From NCBI GenBank assembly GCA_016716405.1, contig JADJWK010000003.1:806001-870000 (forward strand): DNA of 64,000 nt. Reading direction: 5' to 3'. Source of the stretch: Candidatus Melainabacteria bacterium (GTDB lineage: Bacteria; Cyanobacteriota; Vampirovibrionia; Obscuribacterales; Obscuribacteraceae). Below the pieces are notes generated by a model. It did not search any database and had not been told where the DNA came from. It saw nothing but the letters and a program-made list of their open reading frames with translations. Made by a program: the position numbers and the translations under genes. Positions 1-9,964 of this stretch are shown here, in pieces. The stretch's first letter is position 1, and every line of letters begins with the position of its first letter.

Positions 1-204
1 TGTTTGTGCCATATCCGGACAATCGAGAATCGAGCATGACAATATCTCCTCAGAAGATTCGAGCTCTGAATCTACATCATCCGAATCCGATTTTGCCAGC
101 CGGGGAATTTCTGCTCTCGACCATCTATCATGTGAATGCGCAATCTGATAGACCAGCTTGACGCCTCAGCATGACAACAAAACAAGTGAAGTAAAGACCA
201 GTAA

Positions 205-1728
<1,524 letters not shown>

Positions 1729-1837
1729 GGGCATGCATGGCGGACCGTTGCTGCTGCCCGCAGTCGGTTGGTTTGCATAGAGGCAGATATTCACGACATA
1801 TGCACCCTGATTTCCTTGTGTTTTAGAGGTAACGAAG

Positions 1838-2722
1838 ATGAAAAACAGAACCCTGGTCATTATCATGGCTGCTGTATTGCTATATGCTGGCGCCGGGTTT
1901 ACTGCCAGTTGTCATGGTCAAAACAGGACCGGGACCCAGAACGAGACCGGGACTGAGATTGAGACCGGGCCTGAAACCGGGACTGAAACCGGGCCTGAAA
2001 CCGCAACCGAGGCAGAGACGGTAAGCCCCGATAACGATGCCGATGACGATGCCGATGGCGTCGTCAGCCATACCGCTACCGAGCCTCCCCATGAATGGAC
2101 CCGAGAAGAGATGCTTCTAGCCCAACCGATGCCCATGTCGGGAGAGGAGCGGGACTTCGTTTTCAAGCACAAGTCCGTCCAGAAGCTGAATGAATGGAGT
2201 TATGACGACTACAAAGACTATGTCGCCTCTGCCATCGGAAGGCAGATACTCTTCGGCGAAGGACAGCGATGGATAGACCTCCGGATGATGCTGCGGGCCC
2301 AGGCGCAGTTCGCCGCAGACTTCGTGGCAGGCAGAGTCAAAGCGCCCCAGCCTCTGCCGCCAAATCTTGAGCGCCGAAAGAAACTGCAGGATGCCCTGAC
2401 CGATGGCGAGCAAGATATGGAGCCCGGCTCGGGCGGAAGCAGCTCCGCCCCCGGTGCCTCAGCCGGTTATCCGGGAGACGACGGCGGCGGTGAACCCAAA
2501 AGCATGAACCTTCGGGAGAACTTGAGCGATGAGGAGTGGTTCTTGAAAGACGCAAAAGACCTAAACGGCGCCGACAGCCAGATGCTGTTCAAAAAGCTCA
2601 AGGCGCTGAAAGAGGATATCTCGGTCCACTGCAAACGGCTCGACGCCGCAGAGGAAGAGGCGAAGCAGAAAGGGCTCGAGCAAGCCCTCGAGAATCAAAT
2701 GAACGCAGTCCTCTGGGACTGA
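1838..2722 (+). CDS. Secreted or lipoprotein-like protein with E-T-G repeats, unknown function
   Basis: I do not recognise a family. Residues 1-25 form a basic then hydrophobic leader ending in FTASC, so it may be a lipoprotein, although Thr at position -3 of the lipobox is unusual. Residues about 31-60 are a low-complexity run of E/T/G/P units (ETGTE, ETGPE). An acidic D/E stretch follows, then a more ordered region from about 85 and a charged, helical K/E/A-rich C-terminus. The ATG follows a purine-rich AGAGGTAACGAAG stretch suited to ribosome binding. The DNA of the repeat is imperfectly periodic at 6-12 bp and could change length by slippage. It is probably an exported structural or binding protein. 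Confidence 0.7.
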   Translation: MKNRTLVIIMAAVLLYAGAGFTASCHGQNRTGTQNETGTEIETGPETGTETGPETATEAETVSPDNDADDDADGVVSHTATEPPHEWTREEMLLAQPMPMSGEERDFVFKHKSVQKLNEWSYDDYKDYVASAIGRQILFGEGQRWIDLRMMLRAQAQFAADFVAGRVKAPQPLPPNLERRKKLQDALTDGEQDMEPGSGGSSSAPGASAGYPGDDGGGEPKSMNLRENLSDEEWFLKDAKDLNGADSQMLFKKLKALKEDISVHCKRLDAAEEEAKQKGLEQALENQMNAVLWD

Positions 2723-2749
2723 AAATGACAGGCTCCAATTAAGTTGAGG

Positions 2750-2768
2750 CATGCCATTTTCTGGCATG
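2750..2768 (+). terminator. Short hairpin after the E-T-G repeat gene
   Basis: CATGCCA, a five-base loop and TGGCATG form a 7-bp perfect stem about 30 bp after the stop codon. No U-tract follows, so it is a weak or factor-dependent terminator at best. Confidence 0.3.
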
Positions 2769-2904
2769 AGGCCCGTTGCCATGATAGAGAAATAAGGTCA
2801 AGGTTACAGGAGCTAGCTGGACGGGCGAGAGGCGGGCGACGTAGCATCATTAGCTGTACGTTTGCGCCGCCTCTCCGGCATTCAAGAACCCTGGAGTCAA
2901 GACC

Positions 2905-3990
2905 ATGAAAAAGCTCTATACGACCATCGTCTGCCTTGCCTGGTTGACCTGCTGCCTTGCTGCCCGGGCACAGGACGATCCGGTCTCGCAAGCTCAGGCG
3001 CAAGACGAGCAGTCGGTACAGGCGAACTCCCCGGTCGATTCCGATGCCGGCAGCCAGCCGGGAGGCTCCGGCAGCGACAGGTCGGCTTCCAGAGGTCCGC
3101 GCACGCGAGTGGGTCTGGCCCTCGGAGGCGGCGGCTCCAGAGGCGCAGCGCATGTCGGCGTGCTCAAAGTATTGAGAGAGGAGAATATTCCGATCGATCT
3201 GATCGCCGGCACCAGTATCGGCTCTGTCGTCGGAGGCTTCTATGCCGCCGGCAAGCCCATCGATGAGATCGCCGAGATATTTCTCAAGAACAAATTCACC
3301 AAGGAATTCACTCCCATGCCGGCCCTTCGCCTCGCCACCGAGCCTGCCGAGCTCATGCTCCGCCTGGTCGGCTACAAGCCTTATGACGGTCTGTATTATG
3401 GCTGGAAGTTCAGAAAGTTTGTAAGCAAGCAGCTGGACAACAAGCAAATAGAGGAGCTGTCTATCCCCTATGCCGCTGTGGTGACCGATGTGGTCACCGG
3501 CAAGAGCAGCAGGCTGACATCCGGCGATATGGCCCTGGCCATGCAGGCGAGCACTGCTGTGCCGGGACTGAAGAAGCCGGTGCAGATTGGCGAAAAACTA
3601 TACTGCGACGGTGGGCTGATCAATAACGTGCCGGTCAATCATGTGCGCGAGATGGGCGCCGACTTCGTCATCGCAGTCGATATAGATGAGAAGCTGAAAG
3701 ACCAGCCCCTGGACAAGTTCAAGGGTCTGGGCTCGATGGCTCGTCAGGCCCTCAGGATCCAACTCGCCACCCTCGACGAGCTCAGTGACCAGAAAGCCGA
3801 TTTCTACATCCATCCGGATACGACCGGAATCAATCTAGTCTCTTTCAAGAAGAAAGACGGCGCGCATGGAATCCAGGCAGGCGAAGCTGCAGCTCGGAAG
3901 GCGGTACCGGAAATCAAGAAAAAACTAGCGGCGCTGGGAATCGCGCTGAAGGAGCCAGGTTCTGTCTCATCTGCCGGCACACCCCAGTAG
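2905..3990 (+). CDS. Exported patatin-like phospholipase (RssA type)
   Basis: Serine lipid acyl hydrolase of the patatin family, expected to cleave acyl chains from membrane lipids in the envelope. A Sec signal peptide covers residues 1-22 (cleavage after ARA). A Q/D/S-rich linker runs to about 65. The catalytic domain starts with the oxyanion glycine loop GGGGSRG (74-80). The nucleophile elbow is GTSIG (102-106, Ser104) and the catalytic Asp lies in DGG (235-237). At 361 residues it is complete and has no C-terminal barrel domain, so it is not a type V secreted form. The start codon is supported by the signal peptide. Neighbours give no pathway hint. Confidence 0.93.
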   Translation: MKKLYTTIVCLAWLTCCLAARAQDDPVSQAQAQDEQSVQANSPVDSDAGSQPGGSGSDRSASRGPRTRVGLALGGGGSRGAAHVGVLKVLREENIPIDLIAGTSIGSVVGGFYAAGKPIDEIAEIFLKNKFTKEFTPMPALRLATEPAELMLRLVGYKPYDGLYYGWKFRKFVSKQLDNKQIEELSIPYAAVVTDVVTGKSSRLTSGDMALAMQASTAVPGLKKPVQIGEKLYCDGGLINNVPVNHVREMGADFVIAVDIDEKLKDQPLDKFKGLGSMARQALRIQLATLDELSDQKADFYIHPDTTGINLVSFKKKDGAHGIQAGEAAARKAVPEIKKKLAALGIALKEPGSVSSAGTPQ

Positions 3991-4017
3991 CGACAGGGTG
4001 TGCCCGATGCGGCTCAC

Positions 4018-4048
4018 CTGAAGAAGATGATCCGGGGATTGATTGAGG
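4018..4048 (+). pseudogene. Remnant of the 3' end of a POT transporter gene
   Basis: These ~31 bp repeat the final codons of the transporter at 1699-1730 with about three differences and one indel. They read LKKMIRGLIE against LKKMMRGID in the intact gene, including the DNA around the stop. The scrap lies directly before the gene starting at 4058 and supplies its GAGGAG ribosome site. Confidence 0.5.
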
Positions 4049-4057
4049 AGAGCTCCC

Positions 4058-4585
4058 ATGGACGCATTGCCGCCTGTCAACCACTACCTGGCAGCCAAAC
4101 AGAAGCCTGACGCCGAGAAGTCCGACGCCAGGAGCACTGAGAAGGTCGTGTCATTCACGGGCGGATCCCTGACCCTTTATGGAGAAGGCTGGATCGGACC
4201 GATGAAAGCCCTGGTGCCCGGTTGGACAAATGCTTTCAAATACGGCAAGGGACCTGATTCTGTGGTGGTTTGCTACAGGAATTCCGAAGAGGATGCCGAG
4301 AAGTTAAGGGATATCGTCGAAGCCGGTAAAGTGGATAGAGAAGCTGCTCAGGACTTCGTCAAGGAGAAGGGCGAAGGCATCAGCGGTGTGAAGGTCGATT
4401 CCATCGACCGGCGCCGGGTGGTATTGATCGAGACAGAGTACGATAGCAGGCGAGCGACGAGCATCATCACTACCGGTGGTGCCAGAGGAACCGCGATGCT
4501 GGTGAAGATCATTGTCTCCAGTCCCGCGGATCGCGGAAGCAAATTAGCCGATCTGGTATCGAGCTCTATAAAATTCGCTGATTGA
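4058..4585 (+). CDS. Conserved-looking soluble protein, unknown function
   Basis: A 175-residue protein with no signal peptide or membrane segment and no family I recognise. The start at 4058 (MDALPP) is chosen over an upstream TTG at 4043 because GAGGAGAG sits 6-8 bases before the ATG. The central region alternates short hydrophobic strands with charged turns, and the C-terminus ends in a strand-rich stretch (VLIETEYDSRR, then AMLVKIIVSS), suggesting an alpha/beta fold. It is convergent with the gene at 4603, with 17 bp between the stop codons. The upstream POT remnant suggests a rearrangement placed it here. Confidence 0.65.
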   Translation: MDALPPVNHYLAAKQKPDAEKSDARSTEKVVSFTGGSLTLYGEGWIGPMKALVPGWTNAFKYGKGPDSVVVCYRNSEEDAEKLRDIVEAGKVDREAAQDFVKEKGEGISGVKVDSIDRRRVVLIETEYDSRRATSIITTGGARGTAMLVKIIVSSPADRGSKLADLVSSSIKFAD

Positions 4586-4602
4586 CAATCGAGTGACCGA
4601 GG

Positions 4603-5061
4603 CTAGCCTTCCAGACGGCAGAAGGCCGGGCAGTACCTGTCAGCCCCGTCGAGACCGGAGCCCAGAACCCAGATGCTCACCCCATCCACCTTGAAGGCGG
4701 TGTACTTGAAAAACAACAGGTGTTTGGTGCCGACATCGGTGATGTCCGACCAGGGAATCAAGAGGGGCGGATGCATAAACCTGAAGAAGAAGGCAGGTCC
4801 CATCTTCAAATAGAGCCCGCGCTCGGACATGGCGATCCAGAGCGTGCTTCTGGCGTCCATCAAACCATTGAACCTGGCCGTTTGCCATCCCAGCCAATCG
4901 AGATTGTCCGGTAGCTCCTGGACCCGGTATTTCGAGCTGAGCTTTCTCCAGCCGCTCAGAAGGGAGATCAATCCAAGCACTATCAACCAGATGACCAGGA
5001 ACTGGATCGGGAAAAGAGTGAAGATAATGCCGAAGACTTGAGAGTCGTTTGCGCTTTCCAT
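4603..5061 (-). CDS. Small single-span membrane protein, unknown function
   Basis: A 152-residue protein whose residues ~10-38 form a long hydrophobic segment (FGIIFTLFPIQFLVIWLIVL and on), so it is anchored in the membrane by its N-terminus. The rest is a soluble domain rich in W and aromatic residues, with a motif-like stretch ending in PWSDITDV. That pattern resembles small bacterial proteins with a PH-like fold, but I cannot assign it firmly. The ATG at 5061 begins with a short polar stretch before the helix. It is convergent with the gene at 4058. A 14-bp direct repeat (GGCAGAAACCCGCC) lies just upstream at about 5110-5140. Confidence 0.65.
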   Translation of the reverse strand: MESANDSQVFGIIFTLFPIQFLVIWLIVLGLISLLSGWRKLSSKYRVQELPDNLDWLGWQTARFNGLMDARSTLWIAMSERGLYLKMGPAFFFRFMHPPLLIPWSDITDVGTKHLLFFKYTAFKVDGVSIWVLGSGLDGADRYCPAFCRLEG

Positions 5062-5170
5062 ATGTCTTTCTCGACGGACAAATAGTGATCATACCTCTTT
5101 CTGGTATCCGGAGGCAGAAACCCGCCGGCAGAAACCCGCCGGCACAAACCACTCCGGCGAAGATTAAATT

Positions 5171-5183
5171 TCGCAATCTGCGA
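5171..5183. promoter_or_regulatory. HigA-like operator half-site pair before the 5220 gene
   Basis: TCGCA-ATC-TGCGA is a perfect 5-bp inverted repeat with a 3-bp spacer. It lies within a 26-bp stretch almost identical to the higBA control region at about 9036-9060. It lies 37 bp before the ATG of the next gene, where a repressor would act. Function is inferred from the match. Confidence 0.45.
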
Positions 5184-5219
5184 TAATACAGGGTCGGCCG
5201 ACTGAGGACTCTGTTGATC

Positions 5220-5876
5220 ATGCATTTAGCGGCGTTTCCGACAATCATTCTATCTGCGCTTTTTTTCTCGGCTCTCCCTGCCAGAGCCGAAACCGTGGTC
5301 GAGAAATCGCTGGAATGGCTCTGCTCGGACTCCGACCTGATAGCGATCGGCAGAGTCAAGTCGGTAAGCACCAGGGCTCTTGAAGGACAGAGGAAGGAAG
5401 CCACTCTCGAATTCGCTCCGCAATCGATTCTCAAACGAGGTGACAGGCTTCCCCTGGATGCCGCCGGCAGCCTGAGGATATGCACGAGCTCGACTGATCC
5501 GCCGGAGCAGATGAAGGCCATAAAACTGGGCAAGTGCGGGCACAGGATTCTTGCATTCTTGAAGCTCGTAGATGGCAAGATCGCTCCGGACTCGGAGGAC
5601 AGCCCGTATTCCCTGTTCGATATAGAAGACCATTCTGCAAGAAGCTTCAGCGCCGATTGCAGGCGAGTGTCAGGCGAAATCCTGGTCCGGCAGACAGAGT
5701 CGAGTTTACTCATGCTCAAGAAGCTGCGCGCAAAGAGCCCAGAGCGAATACTCGAAAAACATTACAAGCTCGCCCCGTATGATTCGGATGCCGGAAGAGA
5801 GCTCTATTCAGGCAGCAGTACTTTTCTTATCGTCCCCAGTGGACTTTCGCCTGACTCGCGTCCCAGCTTGTTCTAG
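5220..5876 (+). CDS. Secreted protein of unknown function
   Basis: A 218-residue exported protein. From the ATG at 5220 residues 1-21 form a Sec signal peptide (MHLAAFPTIILSALFFSALP then ARA-E). A TTG at 5214 in frame would add two residues. The mature part has four or five Cys (LCSD, RICTS, KCGHR, DCRR) that could form disulfides, and a strand pattern containing AIGRVKSV and HRILAFLKLVDGKI. This is similar in style to small tissue-inhibitor-like secreted proteins, but that is only a resemblance. The HigA-like operator upstream suggests it is controlled together with the toxin-antitoxin pair at 9.1 kb. Confidence 0.7.
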   Translation: MHLAAFPTIILSALFFSALPARAETVVEKSLEWLCSDSDLIAIGRVKSVSTRALEGQRKEATLEFAPQSILKRGDRLPLDAAGSLRICTSSTDPPEQMKAIKLGKCGHRILAFLKLVDGKIAPDSEDSPYSLFDIEDHSARSFSADCRRVSGEILVRQTESSLLMLKKLRAKSPERILEKHYKLAPYDSDAGRELYSGSSTFLIVPSGLSPDSRPSLF

Positions 5877-5895
5877 CAGCCTCTGAATTCACGGC

Positions 5896-6623
5896 TCAAT
5901 GCGAATCCGCTTTCTGCGCCCTTTTACGAGCTGCTGCAAGATTGAGCATCTCGACGAAGACCGAGAAAGCTATTGCCCCGTAGATATAGCCCTTCGGAAT
6001 GTGGTGCCCCAGTCCATCGCCGGCAAGGACGACACCGATGAGCAGCAGGAAGCTCAGAGCAAGCATCTTGACGGTCGGATGCTCATGGATGAATGCGCTT
6101 ACGGAGCGCGAGAAAATAATCATGATGATTACCGAGATGATTACTGCCACCACCATGATCCAGAGTTGATCGACCATTCCTACCGCGGTAATCACCGAAT
6201 CGAGCGAGAAGACGATATCCAGCAACATTATCTGAACGAGAGTCCCGATAAAGCCTGACTTGCCGGAAGCCAGGGTCACCTCCTCTTCACCTTCGATCTT
6301 CTCGTGGATCTCCCTGGTCGCCTTGGCAACGAGAAAGCCGCCGCCGCCTATAAGAATCAGGTCGCGACCGGAAAAAGAATGCCCGAGCAGTTCGAACAGG
6401 GGGCTCTTCAATCCCATGACCCAGGAAAGCGAAAAAAGAAGAGCGAGCCTCGAGAGAATCGCCAGGGTCAGACCCAGAACCCTTGCCCTGTCCTCTGCTC
6501 CTCGGGCAGTCGCGAAGCGAGAATCGAGATGAAGATAATGTTGTCGATGCCGAGGACGATCTCCATGACCGTCAGAGACAAAAGAGCCGCAACTATCTCG
6601 GTATCGAGTAGAACAGTTTCCAT
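5896..6623 (-). pseudogene. terC: TerC/Alx-family membrane protein, frameshifted
   Basis: TerC-family integral membrane protein, a family linked to tellurite resistance and manganese or metal-ion export. Reading from the ATG at 6623 gives METVLLDTEIVAALL and the family hallmark GIDNIIFI in the first helix, up to EEQRT near 6492. The frame is then lost. One base away it continues with ARVLGLTLAILSRLALLFSL and runs through the remaining helices, including the second hallmark SLDSVITAVGM, to the stop at 5896. A one-base deletion near 6490-6500 explains everything. Both halves are otherwise intact, so this is a very young mutation or a sequence error. Confidence 0.85.
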
Positions 6624-6838
6624 TGATTTCCTGGAGCTCCCGGTGGTGAGGTTGGAGTAATCTCGAAAGCACTCCGGGACAATAGCAGATTCACGCCGGT
6701 CCGGTGTTGAGAATCACTGAGCCGGCGCCGGGTGGACTATAGCGGCGTTGTCAACAAATACGGTTAACAGATACGGTTAACAGAACGGCGAGCCGGGGGC
6801 GCGCCTTGAAAGCGTCGCTTTCGAGGGACCGATGATAG

Positions 6839-8720
6839 CTAAGGACCTTGACCCTTTTTCAAGACTCCGACTTTCAGATTCGGAAGACCTTCGAGCCTCG
6901 ACATGGACTCAGGGCTGATCGCCTTGCACTTGCGCAAATCAACCTCCCGGAGGTTCTTGCAATTGGCAATCAGGTAATCGATTGTCCGGTCGGTAATCGG
7001 ATTGCCGGCTGCTGAGAGACTTATCAAACCGGGGCAGGCAGCAAGAATATCTTGCATATCATCGTCTGCGAGGTCGAGTCCGGCAACAAGCAGAGTCTCC
7101 ACGCGTTTCTGCGCTCCAAGAAGCCTCTTGATCGACTCGGCCGTGCACCTGGTGTTGGAGAGCCCGATCGCGCGAAGATTCAAGCCATGAAGGCTCTCCA
7201 GTCCTTTCCCCGAGATCTTCGAGTTACGGCCCAGATAGACGGCTTCCAGATCGTTTAGCTTGCTTATTGACTGAAGCGCTGCGTCCGATATGCGCTGCCC
7301 GCTTATTGCCAGCACTCGCAGTCGCCCCAGCCCGGTTAAAGGCTCTAAGGCACCATCACTCAGTCCGTTCGAAGTCAAAACGACACAACTCAGACCGTCG
7401 AAGCCGCTCAAAAGCGAAATCGAGCTCCGGTCGAGCGGGACATCGATCAACCTCAGTGTCGAGAGTCCGGGATTGGCGCGTGCGATCGCGCGAATCAGAT
7501 TGTCCACCCGAGACACGTCGATAACCCGCCCTCGACCGGCACCCTTCGGCAGCTTCACCACGACCTCTCTGACGCCGTCGATATCGCTCAAGCTCCGCTC
7601 GAGAACAGCTTCGCTGGTAGTGGCAGAGCTTTCCACCGTAATTACGGCCCTGTCGCCGGAGCGCTCGATCCTGACTCGAGGAGCCGATGTACTCCCGGCG
7701 GAGGGGCCGGGCAGAAGGGCTCGACCGGAGGAAAATACAAACCAGCCGGCGGTCGAAAAAGCGATCACAATCAATACGGCTGTCGCTGCCAGTGCCATTA
7801 ATCTACCAGAATTAAGGACCGATCGGACCGAGACTTCAGCCAGAGGGCGTCTAGCCAGGAGCGTGACGGAGTCGTCGGACAGACGTCCCTCCACGAAAGG
7901 ATAAAGCTCGCCCGCCATCGCCATCGCGCTCTGGTATCTGTCCTCCGTAAGTTTGCTCATTGCCTTGCGGACTATAGCATCGAGGCACTCAGGAAGTCCA
8001 CTTGCAAAATCGGCAGCGCTGGGGATGGGCGCCGCCAGATGCATCATCAAAGTCTCTTGAGCAGTGGCACCGGCGTAGGGCTTCCTGCCCGTGAGACACT
8101 CGAAGAGCATGCAACCCAGGCTATAGACATCGGATCGTTGATCGACAGGACCGGCGTTCGCCTGCTCCGGACTCATATAATAAGGAGTACCGAGAGCGGC
8201 ACCAGTAGCGGTGAGCTCCTGCTCGTCGCCCATGAGCTTGGCCAGACCGAAATCCAGGACACGAGCCTCACCGGTCTCATCGATGACGACGTTCGCCGGC
8301 CGATGTCGCGATGCAGAACGCCCGCCGAGTGAGCATGCTCGAGACCGAGAAGAACTTCCACCGCGTATTTGCAAGCCTCGACTGCCGGAAGGGGTCCCCT
8401 GGCAAGCAGCTCCTTCAATGTAGAGCCACCGACATATTGCATGACCAGGAAAGGCTGATTGCTCTGCCCGAATCCGAAATCGAGTATGGTGATCAGGTTC
8501 GGATGCTTGAGCTTGCTGGCTGCTTTTGCCTCACGCTGGAAACGAATCTGCGACTCCCTGCTATAACTTCCGCTGAGAAGCTTGATCTGGCGTCTCGATC
8601 CATATACGAATCGTGGGCCAGATAGACATTGCCCATCGCCCCGGAGCCGAGCCGCACCAACTGCTCGTAGCGGGGCGGGATGTTGCTGGTCTCATCCGCG
8701 CGATCCTGGCTATTACCCAT
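6839..8720 (-). pseudogene. Ser/Thr protein kinase with transmembrane helix and leucine-rich repeats, two frameshifts
   Basis: PknB-like Hanks-type kinase. Pieces in three frames assemble into one protein. The first piece has the start MGNSQDRADETSN and glycine loop LGSGAMGNVYLA. After a shift near 8605 come the lysine strand QIKLL and ExxK-type helix. The catalytic loop HRDI is followed by a shift near 8300 into RPANVV, then DFGLAKL and the APE-like SPEQA. A transmembrane helix follows (ALAATAVLIVIAFSTAGWFV), then an external region with six or more leucine-rich repeats of ribonuclease-inhibitor type to the stop at 6839. Catalytic Lys, HRD and DFG are all present, so both lesions are single-base losses in a gene otherwise fit for function. 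It would sense an external ligand through the repeats. Confidence 0.85.
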
Positions 8721-8799
8721 TGGAGCCTACCGTAAACGCTCTCTTTCCGACCTGACGATTCTATCACTCGACCATGAATATCTGCCCGGAATCCGGACA

Positions 8800-8879
8800 A
8801 TGAGGAGCTATCTTCCGGGCGATCTATCGAGTGCCGGAGCCGACATCGAGAAGTATCTCTCAGAAGCCCATGGTGGTAT
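8800..8879 (+). pseudogene. 3'-end fragment of the 11.8-kb lipoprotein-like gene
   Basis: About 80 bp match 12896-12975 with roughly nine in ten bases shared, reading MRSYLPGDLSSAGADIEKYL against MRSYLLGDLSTAGADIEKYL. The fragment has no start or downstream continuation. It is a leftover of a duplicated or recombined gene copy. Confidence 0.7.
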
Positions 8880-9043
8880 TGCGGAGACTTATCCAGCAAG
8901 TCTATTTCTTGTCCGAGGCAAATCACTTAGCGAGATTAGCACTGCTTGACCGTTGCTGGTTCATTCTGTCAACACCTCCTGCCTGCAGGCGATTGGCGTA
9001 AGATCAAGTTCGGTTCTATCGCGCCTGGGAAGATGATTAAATT

Positions 9044-9093
9044 TCGCGAAATGCGATAATCCGACCTTGCACGCCTATCGCATTTTGCGATAG
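9044..9093. promoter_or_regulatory. Double operator of the higBA promoter
   Basis: Two inverted repeats precede higB. TCGCGAAATGCGA lies at 9044-9056, and CTATCGCA-TTT-TGCGATAG, a perfect 8-bp palindrome, at 9075-9093, 12 bp before the ATG. Spacing between centres is about 34 bp, three helix turns, as expected for cooperative binding by HigA or HigBA. Confidence 0.65.
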
Positions 9094-9104
9094 AATCGAT
9101 TCGA

Positions 9105-9398
9105 ATGAGTCTGAGGATGATTATAGAAAACCGCAGAGCCATCGATAAATTCGTCGCCAAACATGCCAGTGCGAGAATCCCATTTGCCGAATGGGTCCAA
9201 GAGATTGAGGCAGCACGTTGGACCAACCTGGTCGATTTGAAAATGACCTTCAACAGCGCTGACTATGTAAATGGCCTGATTGTCTTCAATGTTGGTGGCA
9301 ATAATTTCAGAGTGCTGGCAGAGGTCGTCTATTGCGAGCAGACTGTTCGGATAGCAAGAATAGTCACACACGGCGACTATGATGGGTGGAAGCTATGA
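9105..9398 (+). CDS. higB: HigB-type mRNA interferase toxin
   Basis: Ribosome-dependent endoribonuclease toxin of the HigB/RelE superfamily (HigB_toxin group). At 97 residues it has the family layout: helical N-terminus (RAIDKFVAKH), AARWTNLVDLK, the strand segment VNGLIVFNVGGNNFRVLAEV, and the C-terminal ARIVTHGDYDGW typical of this group. It starts at the ATG at 9105 just after the operator. The order toxin first, antitoxin second, is the higBA order. The stop overlaps the antitoxin start (ATGA), so translation is coupled. It is intact, unlike several neighbours. Confidence 0.9.
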   Translation: MSLRMIIENRRAIDKFVAKHASARIPFAEWVQEIEAARWTNLVDLKMTFNSADYVNGLIVFNVGGNNFRVLAEVVYCEQTVRIARIVTHGDYDGWKL

Positions 9399-9802
9399 AA
9401 ACAGTTCGTGCGAGCAAAGAGTATCTGGTCCTCATCAAGCGTTTTCCATTGCGCCCGATTCGCGATGAGGAAACGCTAGATATGGCTTCGGAGCTTTTCA
9501 GCGAGCTGGTAATGAAGGCAGAAAGCCGTACTCCTGACGAAAGTGATTATCTGAGCATTCTTGGTAAGTTGATTCGAGAATATGAAGAAGCGCACAAAGT
9601 GATCTCACCACCGATGACACCACAGCGCGCGCTTGAATCGTTGATGGAAGATAATAGCCTCAGTCAGTCCGAGCTGGCACGACAATTGGAAGCCCCACAA
9701 TCGGTAATATCCGAAATCCTGGCTGGAAAGCGCGGATTGAGCAAGAGGCTCGTAGTCAGGCTGGCCGACCGCTTCAAGGTCGCGCCGGAGATTTTCCTGT
9801 GA
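9395..9802 (+). CDS. higA: HigA-type antitoxin with XRE helix-turn-helix
   Basis: Antitoxin and autorepressor partner of HigB. It starts at the ATG at 9395, which overlaps the toxin stop. This 135-residue form has an N-terminal helical part (MKTVRASKEYLVLIKRFPL) that should wrap the toxin. A C-terminal Cro/C1-type helix-turn-helix follows (QSELARQLEAPQSVISEILAGKR), near residues 90-113. It most likely binds the TCGCA-N3-TGCGA palindromes at 9044-9093, and possibly the matching site at 5171. Confidence 0.9.
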   Translation: MKTVRASKEYLVLIKRFPLRPIRDEETLDMASELFSELVMKAESRTPDESDYLSILGKLIREYEEAHKVISPPMTPQRALESLMEDNSLSQSELARQLEAPQSVISEILAGKRGLSKRLVVRLADRFKVAPEIFL

Positions 9803-9964
9803 ATCTAACGCCACAGCGAGGCGCATACTGTTCGATGAGACACGAAATGAGAATTGCTGTACCAACCTGACCAGCTCGTTTGAACATCAGGATTGGCATG
9901 GCAAAGGCATTAAGGGACAATGTTAAATTACTGCCTGAGGCTAGAATCACGGAGTTGATCCCGG

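Noticed and set aside
1880..2172. Antisense G/S/P-rich frames over the E-T-G repeat gene
   Set aside because: Artefacts of the low-complexity repeat read on the other strand.
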